Shown here piece after piece: positions 1 to 7,763 of a DNA stretch of 64,000 nt. Source of the stretch: Myxococcales bacterium. Lineage in GTDB: Bacteria > Myxococcota_A > Polyangia > Polyangiales > Ga0077539. Location: positions 62,001 through 126,000 of the forward strand of contig JAEUKH010000001.1 of assembly GCA_016792845.1 (NCBI GenBank), given 5' to 3'. Under the pieces are notes generated by a model, which had not been told where the DNA came from, ran no database searches, and saw only the letters and a list, made by a program, of their open reading frames with translations. Every line of letters begins with the position of its first letter. Positions within the stretch are counted from its first letter, which is position 1. The translations under genes were made by a program, and so were the position numbers.

Positions 1-1
1 C

Positions 2-169
2 GCCGGTCTGCCCGCGCTGTACGAGGCTCTGGCGGCTGCGACTGCGACGTCGGCGGCGAGGGGGCAGTGGTCGGCGCTGGAGACCGGGACGCGGCGCACA
101 GCGCAGCGCGGGTGGGGCCGCGCGCGTGTGGCCGAGGCGATGGCGGCGTGGCGCCGGGAGGCTCCGTGA
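2..169 (+). CDS. C-terminal fragment of a phage protein (partial)
   Basis: This is an open frame running in from the left edge and ending at TGA 167-169, leaving about 55 residues that are rich in Ala and Arg and end in AWRREAP. Its stop overlaps the GTG start of the next gene (GTGA), the coupling used throughout this late-gene cluster, and that is the main reason for believing it. No domain can be recognised in so short a piece. Confidence 0.5.
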   Translation, partial: AGLPALYEALAAATATSAARGQWSALETGTRRTAQRGWGRARVAEAMAAWRREAP

Positions 170-636
170 TCCTCTTGGTGACCGGCAATCGCGCCCTCGG
201 CGATCGCCCCGAGGCTGCGCTCTGGGCCCGGCGCCGTCTGGCCGAGGCGATGGCTGATGACCAGGTGACGGCGGTGGTGCACGGCGGTGCGCGTGGGCCC
301 GACTCGTGGGCGCAAGACCAGGCTAGGGCGATCGGGCTCCGGTGCATCGTCTTCGACGGCACCGGGATGGTGATCGACGACCTCTGCGGGGAGCGCGCGT
401 GGGACGTGCGCGCCGAGCGCCCAACCCAGGACTCGCGCCCCGTTCAATGGGCCGCGTGGTACTTGCACCGCGACCGGGTGATGGCGCTGTGGGTGGCCCG
501 CGTAGCGGCTCGTGCGGGGGGTGGCCGGGTGCTCTGCCTCCGCGCCCCATGGAGCCGCACCAACGGTGCGGGCTACACCGCGGACAGGGCCCGCGCGCTG
601 GGGCTCGACGTGGTCGAGCGGGTCTACCAGTCTTGA
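166..636 (+). CDS. DUF2493/YspA-like SLOG-family protein
   Basis: The protein has 156 residues. The N-terminus VILLVTGNRALGDRP followed by VVHGGARGPDSWAQDQA fits the DUF2493 (YspA, cpYpsA-related SLOG) pattern. That pattern is a Rossmann-like strand with a TGxR motif and then an HGGxxGxD nucleotide-binding loop. SLOG proteins bind nucleotide-derived ligands, but the exact substrate of DUF2493 proteins is not settled. GTG 166 is chosen because the TGxR strand starts right after it and because it overlaps the previous stop. An in-frame ATG at 67 exists but would add a low-complexity Arg/Ala extension overlapping the upstream frame. The position just before the packaging genes suggests an accessory phage nucleotide-sensing protein. 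Confidence 0.75.
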   Translation: MILLVTGNRALGDRPEAALWARRRLAEAMADDQVTAVVHGGARGPDSWAQDQARAIGLRCIVFDGTGMVIDDLCGERAWDVRAERPTQDSRPVQWAAWYLHRDRVMALWVARVAARAGGGRVLCLRAPWSRTNGAGYTADRARALGLDVVERVYQS

Positions 637-726
637 CACCGCACCCCATCCGTGGTGAGCTCACGGCAACAAAGGCACCTTTAGCAGTGCCACAGGTGCG
701 TCCAACGGGGAGTCGGGCGCCACACA

Positions 727-801
727 TTGCGGGAAGGGGCGCGGGCCCCGGTCGGCCGCTTGAGGCCGGAGGACGCGGTTCGAGTCCGCGTTCCGCGACC
801 G
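727..801 (+). ncRNA. tRNA-like cloverleaf, possibly a degenerate phage tRNA
   Basis: A perfect T arm is present: stem CGCGG/CCGCG (774-778 with 786-790) around the 7-base loop TTCGAGT. It is followed by TTCCGCG, a discriminator A and CC. Upstream lie a 5-bp anticodon-like stem CGGCC/GGCCG (753-757 with 764-768) and a 4-bp D-arm-like stem GGGG/CCCC (736-739 with 746-749). The shape deviates from a real tRNA: the anticodon loop has only six bases (GCTTGA), the acceptor pairs only with a bulged G731, and there is no linker between acceptor and D arm. It is therefore a decayed tRNA or a tRNA mimic. The rest of 637-1081, a 445-base stretch, shows no convincing gene. Confidence 0.3.
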
Positions 802-1081
802 CTCCCACCTTCGGCGTGCGATGACGACGACGCCCGAAGGTCGGGGGCTCCCATGCCTCGCTCGGGGTGCTCCCTCGAGGCCGCGACGATCAACAACGCC
901 CGAGTGTCCGGCGCCCTTCGTGGCGTCGCAGATCGGGCGGCGGGTGTGGCGCCCGTTGCCGTCGCAGCGCAGCACGCCCGTGATGCTCGGGCCGTCACCG
1001 TGGACCTCGCGTCGAGGTCGGTCCGGCCCGGGGACCGTACGGGTGGCCTGTGAGTCGCCACCTGACCCGGGCACCTATCCT

Positions 1082-1324
1082 ATGCGCTCCGCGCGCCCTA
1101 CTCTCACCGTCGCCGATCTCGCGGCTCTCACGGCCACGCCGCCCCGCACTGTGCGCTGGCAGGTCGCCCAGTGGCGTGCGCGCGGGTGGCCCCGCGTCTA
1201 CCAGGCGCAGCGCACCAGTCTCGACGGGCGTCGCCTCGGTGGCGTGCAGTGGGTGATCGACGCGACGGACTACGAAGACCTCTGCAACGGGCGCCTGCGG
1301 CCCGACCTTCCCCGGGCCGCATGA
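1082..1324 (+). CDS. Small HTH-like protein of the packaging region
   Basis: This 80-residue basic protein begins MRSARPTLTVADLAALTATP. The stretch TVADLAALTATPPRTVRWQVAQW looks like a MerR/excisionase-type helix-turn-helix, and the C-terminal WVIDATDYEDL resembles the wing region seen in small DNA-binding phage proteins. The frame is open upstream to ATG 821, but ATG 1082 places the HTH at the N-terminus and matches the size of such proteins. Its stop overlaps the next start (ATGA 1321-1324), so it is probably translated together with the small terminase candidate. It may take part in recognising the packaging site or in late regulation. Confidence 0.55.
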   Translation: MRSARPTLTVADLAALTATPPRTVRWQVAQWRARGWPRVYQAQRTSLDGRRLGGVQWVIDATDYEDLCNGRLRPDLPRAA

Positions 1325-1767
1325 TCCGCTCCCGTATCCCAGCCCACCTGCACGCGCCGCTGCTCGGCTGGCTCGGCGGTGCGCACGACGACGGGCGACC
1401 CCGCACCCAGCAGGACGGCGCCGCGTGGCTCCTGTCTGAGCACGGTGTGCGGGTGTCGCGCATGGCCGTGACCCGACTGGTGGCGGCGCGGCACGAGCGG
1501 GGCGAGGCCCTGGTGGTGGAGGCCCTGCGCGAGGAGCTGCGCGACGCGGTGCGCCCTGCGCTGATCCGCGTACGTCGGGCGTCGAAGGCCCTCGACGCGG
1601 CCCTTGCTGGCAAGACCGACATCAAGACCCTCGCGGTGGCGACCCGGGCGCAGGTCGAAGCGCTCGAGGCCCTCGCGAAGCTGGCCGGGGTGGCAGCGCC
1701 CGTGGCGGTGGACCTGACCTCGGGCGGCCAGACCCTCCGTGTCTACCTCCCCGACGAAGAGCCCTGA
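1321..1767 (+). CDS. Putative small terminase subunit
   Basis: The protein has 148 residues. An N-terminal HTH-like part (about residues 25-55, including AAWLLSEHGVRVSRMAVTRLV) is followed by a long charged, helical, coiled-coil-like segment (about 60-125). This layout, DNA-binding head plus oligomerising helices, and the position directly before the large terminase fit a small terminase, which selects phage DNA and hands it to the motor. No family-defining residues were recognised, so the call rests on context and architecture. It overlaps the HTH gene by 4 bp and the large terminase by 29 bp. Confidence 0.55.
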   Translation: MIRSRIPAHLHAPLLGWLGGAHDDGRPRTQQDGAAWLLSEHGVRVSRMAVTRLVAARHERGEALVVEALREELRDAVRPALIRVRRASKALDAALAGKTDIKTLAVATRAQVEALEALAKLAGVAAPVAVDLTSGGQTLRVYLPDEEP

Positions 1768-3046
1768 GTGGCGCCCCCTCGCGGCACAGCGCGCGGCCCT
1801 GGCCTGCGGTGCGTACGAGCTCCTCTACGGCGGCGCTGCGGGAGGCGGCAAGAGCGACTACCTCCTCGTCGCGCCTCTGCGGTGGGTGCACCTCCCGGCA
1901 TCCCGAGCGATCCTCTTTCGACGCAGCTTCCCGGAGCTTGAGCGCACCCTCATTGCGCGCTCGCACACGCTCTACCGCCCCCTCGGCGCGTCCTACCACG
2001 CCACGCGGCGGGAGTGGGCCTTCCCGGGCGGCGGGCTCGTCACCTTTGGCTACCTTGAGTCGCCGACGGATGCCCTGCGCTACCAGGGCGCCGAGTTCAG
2101 CTTCGTCGGCTTCGACGAACTGACCCACTTCGACGAGGCTTCGTACCGATACCTATCCTCTCGCCTTCGCAGCGCCCACGGGGTGCCCGTGCGCCTCCGA
2201 GCGACGACCAACCCCGGCGGGCCAGGGCACGAGTGGGTTCGCCATCGGTGGGGCGCGTGGATCGGGCGCGAGCCCACGGCCCTGCCCGGAGAGCGACGCT
2301 GGTACGACCCCGATGGGCGCGCGGTGATCGATGGCACCCCTGATGCTCTCTCGCGGGTGTTCCTCCCCGCCGCCCTGCGAGACAACCCTTACCTCGGCAC
2401 GGCGTACCGAGCGCAGCTTCTGGCCCTCGACCCCGTGACCCGGGCCCAGCTCCTCGACGGAGACTGGGACGCAGCCGTGGGTGAGGGCGCCCTTTTCCAT
2501 CGCGACTGGTGGCGGATGCTCGACACCGCGCCCCCGGTCGCTCGCTCCGTCCGGGCCTGGGACTTCGGCGCGGGGGGTGACGCCACGGTGGGCGTGCTCC
2601 TCGGCGACGCAGGCCACGACGTCACGCCCCGATGGGTGGTGCTCGACGTGGTCTCGCACCGGGGCCCTCCTCACGAGGTGCACCGCCTCGTGCAGGCCAC
2701 CGCAGCCCGCGACGGTCGTGCTGTGACCGTGGTGGTGCCGCAGGACCCAGGACAGGCAGGGGTCGATCAGGCCGCCTCGTACACCCGGGAGCTCGCCGGG
2801 TACGACGTCCGGACGCGCAGGCCGACGGGCGACAAGGTCACGAGGGCCCGACCATGGTCGGCCCAGGTGGGCGCAGGCAACGCCGCTCTTGTGCGGGCCC
2901 CGTGGACCGCAGCCTTCGTCGCGGAGCTGCACGCCTTCCCGGAGGGCGGCCACGACGATCAGGTTGACGCCAGCGCCGACGCCTTCGCCACGCTGGTTGA
3001 TACCCCTGCGTACGCCTTCACCCGCGTCCCCTCGACCCGCCGCTGA
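1739..3046 (+). CDS. Terminase large subunit (packaging ATPase/nuclease)
   Basis: The protein has 435 residues and forms the motor that drives DNA into the prohead and cuts it. The Walker A motif is GGAAGGGKS (about residues 31-39) and the Walker B motif is VGFDEL (about 123-128, with D126 and E127). ATTNPGG further on is the usual coupling motif. The C-terminal RNase H-like nuclease starts near VRAWDFGAGGD and ends with GGHDDQVDA (about 403-411), whose aspartates are the expected metal ligands. The start is GTG 1739, which overlaps the preceding gene. The stop overlaps the portal start (ATG 3046), indicating tight translational coupling. The length is typical for the shorter Mu gp28-like or T4-like terminases. 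Confidence 0.93.
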   Translation: MSTSPTKSPEWRPLAAQRAALACGAYELLYGGAAGGGKSDYLLVAPLRWVHLPASRAILFRRSFPELERTLIARSHTLYRPLGASYHATRREWAFPGGGLVTFGYLESPTDALRYQGAEFSFVGFDELTHFDEASYRYLSSRLRSAHGVPVRLRATTNPGGPGHEWVRHRWGAWIGREPTALPGERRWYDPDGRAVIDGTPDALSRVFLPAALRDNPYLGTAYRAQLLALDPVTRAQLLDGDWDAAVGEGALFHRDWWRMLDTAPPVARSVRAWDFGAGGDATVGVLLGDAGHDVTPRWVVLDVVSHRGPPHEVHRLVQATAARDGRAVTVVVPQDPGQAGVDQAASYTRELAGYDVRTRRPTGDKVTRARPWSAQVGAGNAALVRAPWTAAFVAELHAFPEGGHDDQVDASADAFATLVDTPAYAFTRVPSTRR

Positions 3047-4518
3047 TGCGACCCCCAAACACCATCCTCCGCGCGGCCTCGGCGCGCTCGCTGCCCTCCG
3101 ACGCGTGGACCGTCGACCTCATCCGCTCCGCGGAGGTCTCCGCCGACGCCGGGCAGCTCCGATGGGCCGCCGAGCTCTGCGACGCCCTCCTCGGCGACGA
3201 CCGCGTGCAGGCCGCGCGCGAACACCTCGCGGGCCTGTTCGGGCTGCCCCTCACCTTCGAAGATGGCGTCGGCACGGCCCGCACGAGGAAGCGCGCCCGC
3301 CGCGCCCTCGAAGCCCAGGAGGACTGGTGGGAGATCTTCCCCGACGAAGCCCTGGTCGAGCTGCTCTTCTGGGGCGTGCTCCTCGGGGTAGGCCTCGGCG
3401 AGCTCGTGTGGACCTCGCGGCGCGGCCGCTGGGTGCCCCGGCTGGTGGTGTGGCACCCGCGGGCCCTGCGCTGGGACACGCTCCAAGGCCGGTGGATGGT
3501 GCGCCTCGCTGACGGCAGCGAGGTGGCCGTTGTGCCTGGTGACGGCAAGTGGGTGGTGTTCACCCCGCGCTCGTCAACCCGCCCTTGGGCGCACGGCGCG
3601 TGGCGCGCCGTCGCGGGGTGGTGGCGCGCGAAGCGCTACGCCCTCAGCGACTGGGGGCGGCACTCCGAGCAGGCCGGTGGCCTGAAGGTCGCGAGCACCA
3701 CCGACGGCACCGACGCCGACCGGCGCAAGCTCGCCGCCGACCTCGGCAACGCGGGCACCGACGCCGCGGTGGTGATGCCGCCCGGCTGGGACCTGAAGCA
3801 GCTCGCGGTGCCGAGCAGCACCGTCGACGTGTTCGACCGGCTCATCGACGCGGCCGACGCCGCGATCACCCTCACGCTCCTCGGGCAGAACCTCACCACC
3901 GAGGTCACCGAGGGCAGCCGCGCCGCTGCGAGCGTGCACGCGTCTGTAGCGGCAGGCATCCTACAAGGCCTCACGGCGAGCCTTGGCGCCGCGCTCCGGA
4001 CGCAGGTGCTCGAGCGCTGGGCCTTCTACAACTTCAACGACCCGGCCGCGGCCCCGTGGCCCCTGTGGGACACGGCCCCGCCGGCGGACCGCGCCCAGGA
4101 CGCCGAGGTGCTGTCCAAGCGCACCACCGCCGCCGTGACGCTGGCCGACCGCGGCGCACCCGTCGACTGGCGGACCCTAGCCGAAGAGCACGGGGTGCCC
4201 CTCATGGCAGCGCCAACGGCCCCGGCGGCGCTGTCCGCGGCGACGGCGACAACCCCGGCAGAGCGCCGGGCCCTCGCGGGGCAGGTGTACACCGACGCGG
4301 TCTTCGACGCGGCGATGAGGCGGGCTCCCGCGGCCCTCGACGCAGGGATTCTCGGTGCGGTGCAGAAGGCTGTGCGCGAGGCGCAGGACTACGAGTCGCT
4401 CCGCGCGGAACTCGTGCGACTGGTCAAGGACGTGGACGATTCGGCCCTCCAAGAACTGGTGCTCGGCGCGGTGATGAACTGCGCCAACGCAGGCAGCTTC
4501 ACCGCGGCGGAGGGCTAA
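3046..4518 (+). CDS. Mu gp29-like portal protein (DUF935)
   Basis: The protein has 490 residues, typical for DUF935 portals. The stretch with QEDWWEIFPDEALVELLFWGVLLGVGLGEL and the later YALSDWGRHSEQAGG and LTLLGQNLTTEVTEGSRAAASVHA match the conserved core of Mu gp29. Portals form the dodecameric ring at the capsid vertex through which DNA enters and to which the tail attaches. The C-terminal third (after about residue 380) is Ala-rich and likely forms the crown. It sits between terminase and the MuF protein as in Mu-like phages. Confidence 0.9.
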   Translation: MRPPNTILRAASARSLPSDAWTVDLIRSAEVSADAGQLRWAAELCDALLGDDRVQAAREHLAGLFGLPLTFEDGVGTARTRKRARRALEAQEDWWEIFPDEALVELLFWGVLLGVGLGELVWTSRRGRWVPRLVVWHPRALRWDTLQGRWMVRLADGSEVAVVPGDGKWVVFTPRSSTRPWAHGAWRAVAGWWRAKRYALSDWGRHSEQAGGLKVASTTDGTDADRRKLAADLGNAGTDAAVVMPPGWDLKQLAVPSSTVDVFDRLIDAADAAITLTLLGQNLTTEVTEGSRAAASVHASVAAGILQGLTASLGAALRTQVLERWAFYNFNDPAAAPWPLWDTAPPADRAQDAEVLSKRTTAAVTLADRGAPVDWRTLAEEHGVPLMAAPTAPAALSAATATTPAERRALAGQVYTDAVFDAAMRRAPAALDAGILGAVQKAVREAQDYESLRAELVRLVKDVDDSALQELVLGAVMNCANAGSFTAAEG

Positions 4519-4519
4519 G

Positions 4520-5974
4520 ATGCCCGCCGACGGTTCTGTCGGCGCCCCGTCCGACCCGGCGATGTGGCGCGACGCGCGGGAGTGGTTTGCCCGGCAACAC
4601 CCCGCGATCCCCCAGCACGAGCGCGACGCGCGGGCCCGGGCCTTCCGGGTGGCGGGCATCACCTCGGTCAACCTCGTGACGGAGGTTCACCAGGCCATCG
4701 CGCGGGCCATCGCCGACGGCACGACCCTCGACGACTTCAAGCGCGAGGTGGGCGCGAAGCTTGCCGAGGCATGGGGCGCGCCCAACGCCGCGCGGCTGGA
4801 GACGATCTTCAGGACCAACGCCCAGGCTGCCTACAACGCGGGTCGCTTCGCCGAGCTCAACCGCCCCGCGATGAAGGCGGTGCGCCCCTTCTGGAAGTAC
4901 GTCGCCATCCTCGACGGGCGCACCACGGCCACCTGCGCGCCGCTCCAGGGCACCGTCCGCCCCCACGACGACGCCTTCTGGGAGACCCACTGGCCCCCGC
5001 TGCACTTCAACTGCCGCTCCACCGTGGTGAGCCTCTCCCGCGCCGAGGCTGCCCGCGCGGGAGGCGCAACGCCCGTGCCGAAGGCCGTCGCACCGGGCAA
5101 GGGCTTCGGTACGCGCCCGGACCTCGCGGGGGAGATGCTCAAGCCCACGGAGAAAGCTCCGGAGGCGGTGCAGGAGGCGGCGCAGGAGCGGTCAGCACAA
5201 GGGCCGAGCACGCCGTCGGGCCGCTCGCCCCAGGTCCAGGCCGAGCCCGTCCCTCATCCCTTTCAACCCACTGGTACCCCGGTTAGCTCGGCGTTTGAGA
5301 TGAGTCCATCGGCCGCCAAGCATGGGCTGGACGAAGCCGCGAAGGCCGTCGACAGAGTGCATGGTGATGGAGTGCTCGAAAAAGTTAAGGTTGAAACGAC
5401 GCCGGGGCGAAATAATCACGGGGAGTTCAACTATACACGGTTTGGTCCGCCGGATAACATTAGAGTCGCGCTAGGGTCCAGTGCTCCGCGTATCTCATTC
5501 TTTCATGAGGTGGGCCACCTCATCGACTGCTACGCAATCGATCCGCCGCGACGCGGTTACTCTGCTGCTGTGAGCGAAGCTCCGGAGATCCAGCCTCTGA
5601 TGAGTGCGATTCGGAGCAGCGCGCCCATCCAGTATCTTGAGAAGCTATCGAAACGATCGGTTGTGATCGCCCCGGAACGAGAGGGTGGCCCTAGATTCAG
5701 GCATCCAGTAGACAAGGGGCACACAAACTACCTGCTCAAACCTCAAGAGCTTTTCTGCCGTGCATACTCTCAGTATGTAGCGCTTAGGTCAGGTGACTCC
5801 GTGGCTCTTCAGGAGCTGTCCCGACTCCTGCGGGTCCGGCTCCCGATCAACTACCCCGAGCATTGGACGGACGAAGAGTTCGCGCCCATCGCCAGGGAGT
5901 TTGATAGACTCTTCCAGGCACACCGATGGATGACACCCACACCACCCTCGACCCCGCCCGGTACCCCGAGCTGA
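4520..5974 (+). CDS. MuF head protein fused to an HExxH metallopeptidase-like domain
   Basis: The protein has 484 residues. The first ~190 are a phage Mu gpF/SPP1 gp7 head-morphogenesis domain. Recognisable parts are IFRTNAQAAYNAGRF, YVAILDGRTTATCAPLQG and WPPLHFNCRSTV, with the usual conserved Cys and His residues. After a Gln/Pro/Ser-rich linker (about 215-255) comes a second domain with SFFHEVGHLID (H329-E330-V331-G332-H333). It ends in KPQELFCRAYSQYV, a possible third-ligand helix like that of the LPD1 domain of polyvalent phage proteins. MuF proteins are packaged or portal-associated, so fused enzymes can be delivered into the next host with the DNA. The 5280-5900 segment uses more A/T-rich codons than its neighbours, so the cassette was probably acquired separately. 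Substrate unknown. Confidence 0.85.
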   Translation: MPADGSVGAPSDPAMWRDAREWFARQHPAIPQHERDARARAFRVAGITSVNLVTEVHQAIARAIADGTTLDDFKREVGAKLAEAWGAPNAARLETIFRTNAQAAYNAGRFAELNRPAMKAVRPFWKYVAILDGRTTATCAPLQGTVRPHDDAFWETHWPPLHFNCRSTVVSLSRAEAARAGGATPVPKAVAPGKGFGTRPDLAGEMLKPTEKAPEAVQEAAQERSAQGPSTPSGRSPQVQAEPVPHPFQPTGTPVSSAFEMSPSAAKHGLDEAAKAVDRVHGDGVLEKVKVETTPGRNNHGEFNYTRFGPPDNIRVALGSSAPRISFFHEVGHLIDCYAIDPPRRGYSAAVSEAPEIQPLMSAIRSSAPIQYLEKLSKRSVVIAPEREGGPRFRHPVDKGHTNYLLKPQELFCRAYSQYVALRSGDSVALQELSRLLRVRLPINYPEHWTDEEFAPIAREFDRLFQAHRWMTPTPPSTPPGTPS

Positions 5975-6126
5975 TCGAGGCGGGGCCCGAGCACGATCAC
6001 CTCCCGCTTGTTGAGCGAACGCTGGAATCGCTGATGGCCAGCGGACTCGAAGAGGACCGGGCCCGCTTCATCCTCGCGATCGAGAACGGCGAGATCGATC
6101 TGAATGAGCCTGGGCGCGAGTACTGA
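5926..6126 (+). CDS. Small acidic protein overlapping the MuF-peptidase gene
   Basis: This 66-residue, strongly acidic protein (MDDTHTTLDPARYPELIEAG at the start, EIDLNEPGREY at the end) is encoded by a frame starting 49 bp before the end of the MuF-peptidase gene. No family is recognised. Small size, acidity and overlap with an effector-like C-terminal domain would fit an immunity or inhibitor protein that keeps the peptidase silent in the lysogen, but this is inference only. An alternative is a minor head protein. A second ATG lies at 5930 in another frame. Confidence 0.5.
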   Translation: MDDTHTTLDPARYPELIEAGPEHDHLPLVERTLESLMASGLEEDRARFILAIENGEIDLNEPGREY

Positions 6127-6152
6127 CCTCGCGCCTCAACCGCTGACTCCCC

Positions 6153-7703
6153 ATGCCCCTCGCCCTCGTGCTTCCGCTCCCCGCGGAGGTTGCGGCGCGC
6201 GTGGCCCTGCCTGCGTCCGTGCCCGGCGCGCTCCCCGCGAGCGACCTGCATGTGACGGTGGCGGCGCTCACGTCTGCGCCGCCCGACCTCCTCGGCACCC
6301 TCGCCGCCCTCGCGGCCCATGCTGCGCCCCTCGCGGCCACCCTGTCAGGAACCGGGCGCTTCGCATCGTCTGCGGGCGGGGGCGACGCGTTCTACCTGAG
6401 CGTCGACGCGCCCGCTCTCCAGGAGCTGCGGTTCCGCATCGAGGCCGAGCACTGGCGCTTCATCGACCGCACCCACGGACTGTCGCCCCACGTCACCCTC
6501 GCGTACCTCGCACCCGACGACGCGGCACCCATCGACCGCTTCGGCCCCGAGCCCCTGCGCTTCGAGGCCCTCGCGCTCTGGGACGGCGACACCCGCACCG
6601 CCTTCCCCTTCGGCTCTGCCATGGACACCACCACGACCCTCGACGCCGTCGCCCTGCCGGACACGCCGCCCGCTGAGCTGCGCCTCTTCCGCGACGGCTG
6701 GAACGACACCACCAAGGGCCGCTTCCTCCTCGACGCCGACGGCGCCGCGGAGGTGCTGCGCCGCTTCCGGGCCCATGGCGTCGAGCTGGCGATGGACTTC
6801 GACCACGGCACCTTCGCCGAGGGCGGGCGCCGACGCGACGTGCCCGGCTACATCGGCGGCCTCGACTACCGCCCCGGCGACGGCCTGTACGCCACGGCGC
6901 TGCGTTGGACCGAGGTGGGGCTGCGCGCCATCGCGCCGGGCCGCGCCCCCGACGGCACGCCCACGGTGCCTGAGTACCGCTACGTCTCGCCCGCCATCGA
7001 CTTCGACCCCGACACCCGCCGCATCCTTGGCATCAAGCCCGTGGCCCTGGTGTCGTACCCCGCCACCGTCGGCCAGCGCCCGCTGGTCATGAGCGCCCAC
7101 AGCGCACCCGCATCGGAGACCCGCACCATGAAGACTCTCACCGCCCTCCTCGGGCTCGCCGCCGACGCCGACGAGTCCACCATCGCCCACGCGATCAAGG
7201 CTGCCCAGACCGAGCGCGACACGCTCCTCGGCGCCCTCGGGGCCAAGGACATCCCCGCGGCGCTCGGCACCGTCAACGCCCTGCGCACCGCGCGCGAGCG
7301 CCTCGACGTGGTCGAGAAAGAGCGGGCCGAGCTGTCCGCCCGGGTCGAGACCGCCGAGCGGGCCGAGCTCGTGGCGCGCGGCAAGCGAGAGGGCAAGCTC
7401 ACTCCCGCCCTCGAGACCTTCTACGCCACCAAGCCCGCGGCGGAGCTGTCGGCCTTCCTGGAGGTAGCCCCCGTGGTGCTCACTCCCACGCAGCGCCAGG
7501 CCCTGCCGCAGCCCGCCCCCGCCGCGGGCCTCTCGGTGCAGGGCGTGCCCGACAAGCCCTTCGCCGAGCTCACGGCGCAGGAGAAAGAGCGCCTCCTGCG
7601 CTCCAACCGCGTCGCCTTCGAGGTCAGCCTCGCGGCGCACGAGGCCGCGGGCGGCGACGGCACCCGCTACCGCACCATGCTCGCGCGCCTCGACGGGCGC
7701 TGA
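6153..7703 (+). CDS. 2H phosphoesterase domain fused to Mu gpI-like protease/scaffold
   Basis: The protein has 516 residues. Residues ~1-145 carry two HxT motifs, LHVTV (H33, T35) and SPHVTL (H113, T115), the catalytic signature of 2H phosphoesterases (LigT/CPDase-like). From ~165 on, the sequence resembles the Mu gpI/gp32 prohead protease: FRDGWNDTTKGRFLLD, VELAMDFDHGTF, PEYRYVSPAIDFD and ILGIKPVALVSYPA. After an internal MKTLTALLGLAADADES (about residue 327) comes a charged coiled coil that would be the scaffold, released by internal start or self-cleavage. Protease and scaffold process and shape the prohead. Known 2H enzymes hydrolyse 2',3'-cyclic phosphates or cyclic dinucleotides, so the extra domain may protect the phage from host nucleotide signalling (inference). 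Confidence 0.8.
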   Translation: MPLALVLPLPAEVAARVALPASVPGALPASDLHVTVAALTSAPPDLLGTLAALAAHAAPLAATLSGTGRFASSAGGGDAFYLSVDAPALQELRFRIEAEHWRFIDRTHGLSPHVTLAYLAPDDAAPIDRFGPEPLRFEALALWDGDTRTAFPFGSAMDTTTTLDAVALPDTPPAELRLFRDGWNDTTKGRFLLDADGAAEVLRRFRAHGVELAMDFDHGTFAEGGRRRDVPGYIGGLDYRPGDGLYATALRWTEVGLRAIAPGRAPDGTPTVPEYRYVSPAIDFDPDTRRILGIKPVALVSYPATVGQRPLVMSAHSAPASETRTMKTLTALLGLAADADESTIAHAIKAAQTERDTLLGALGAKDIPAALGTVNALRTARERLDVVEKERAELSARVETAERAELVARGKREGKLTPALETFYATKPAAELSAFLEVAPVVLTPTQRQALPQPAPAAGLSVQGVPDKPFAELTAQEKERLLRSNRVAFEVSLAAHEAAGGDGTRYRTMLARLDGR

Positions 7704-7763
7704 TTCGCCTTTCCCCGCTTCCCCCAACACCCCCCGACCTGACCTCTCGCACGGAGCCCCATC

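Noticed and set aside
661..1074. Minus-strand protein-coding gene in the gap before the packaging genes
   Set aside because: The frame contains ERSRNADSNRVLRP, typical of translation through the complement of a tRNA T arm, and no domain or ribosome site.
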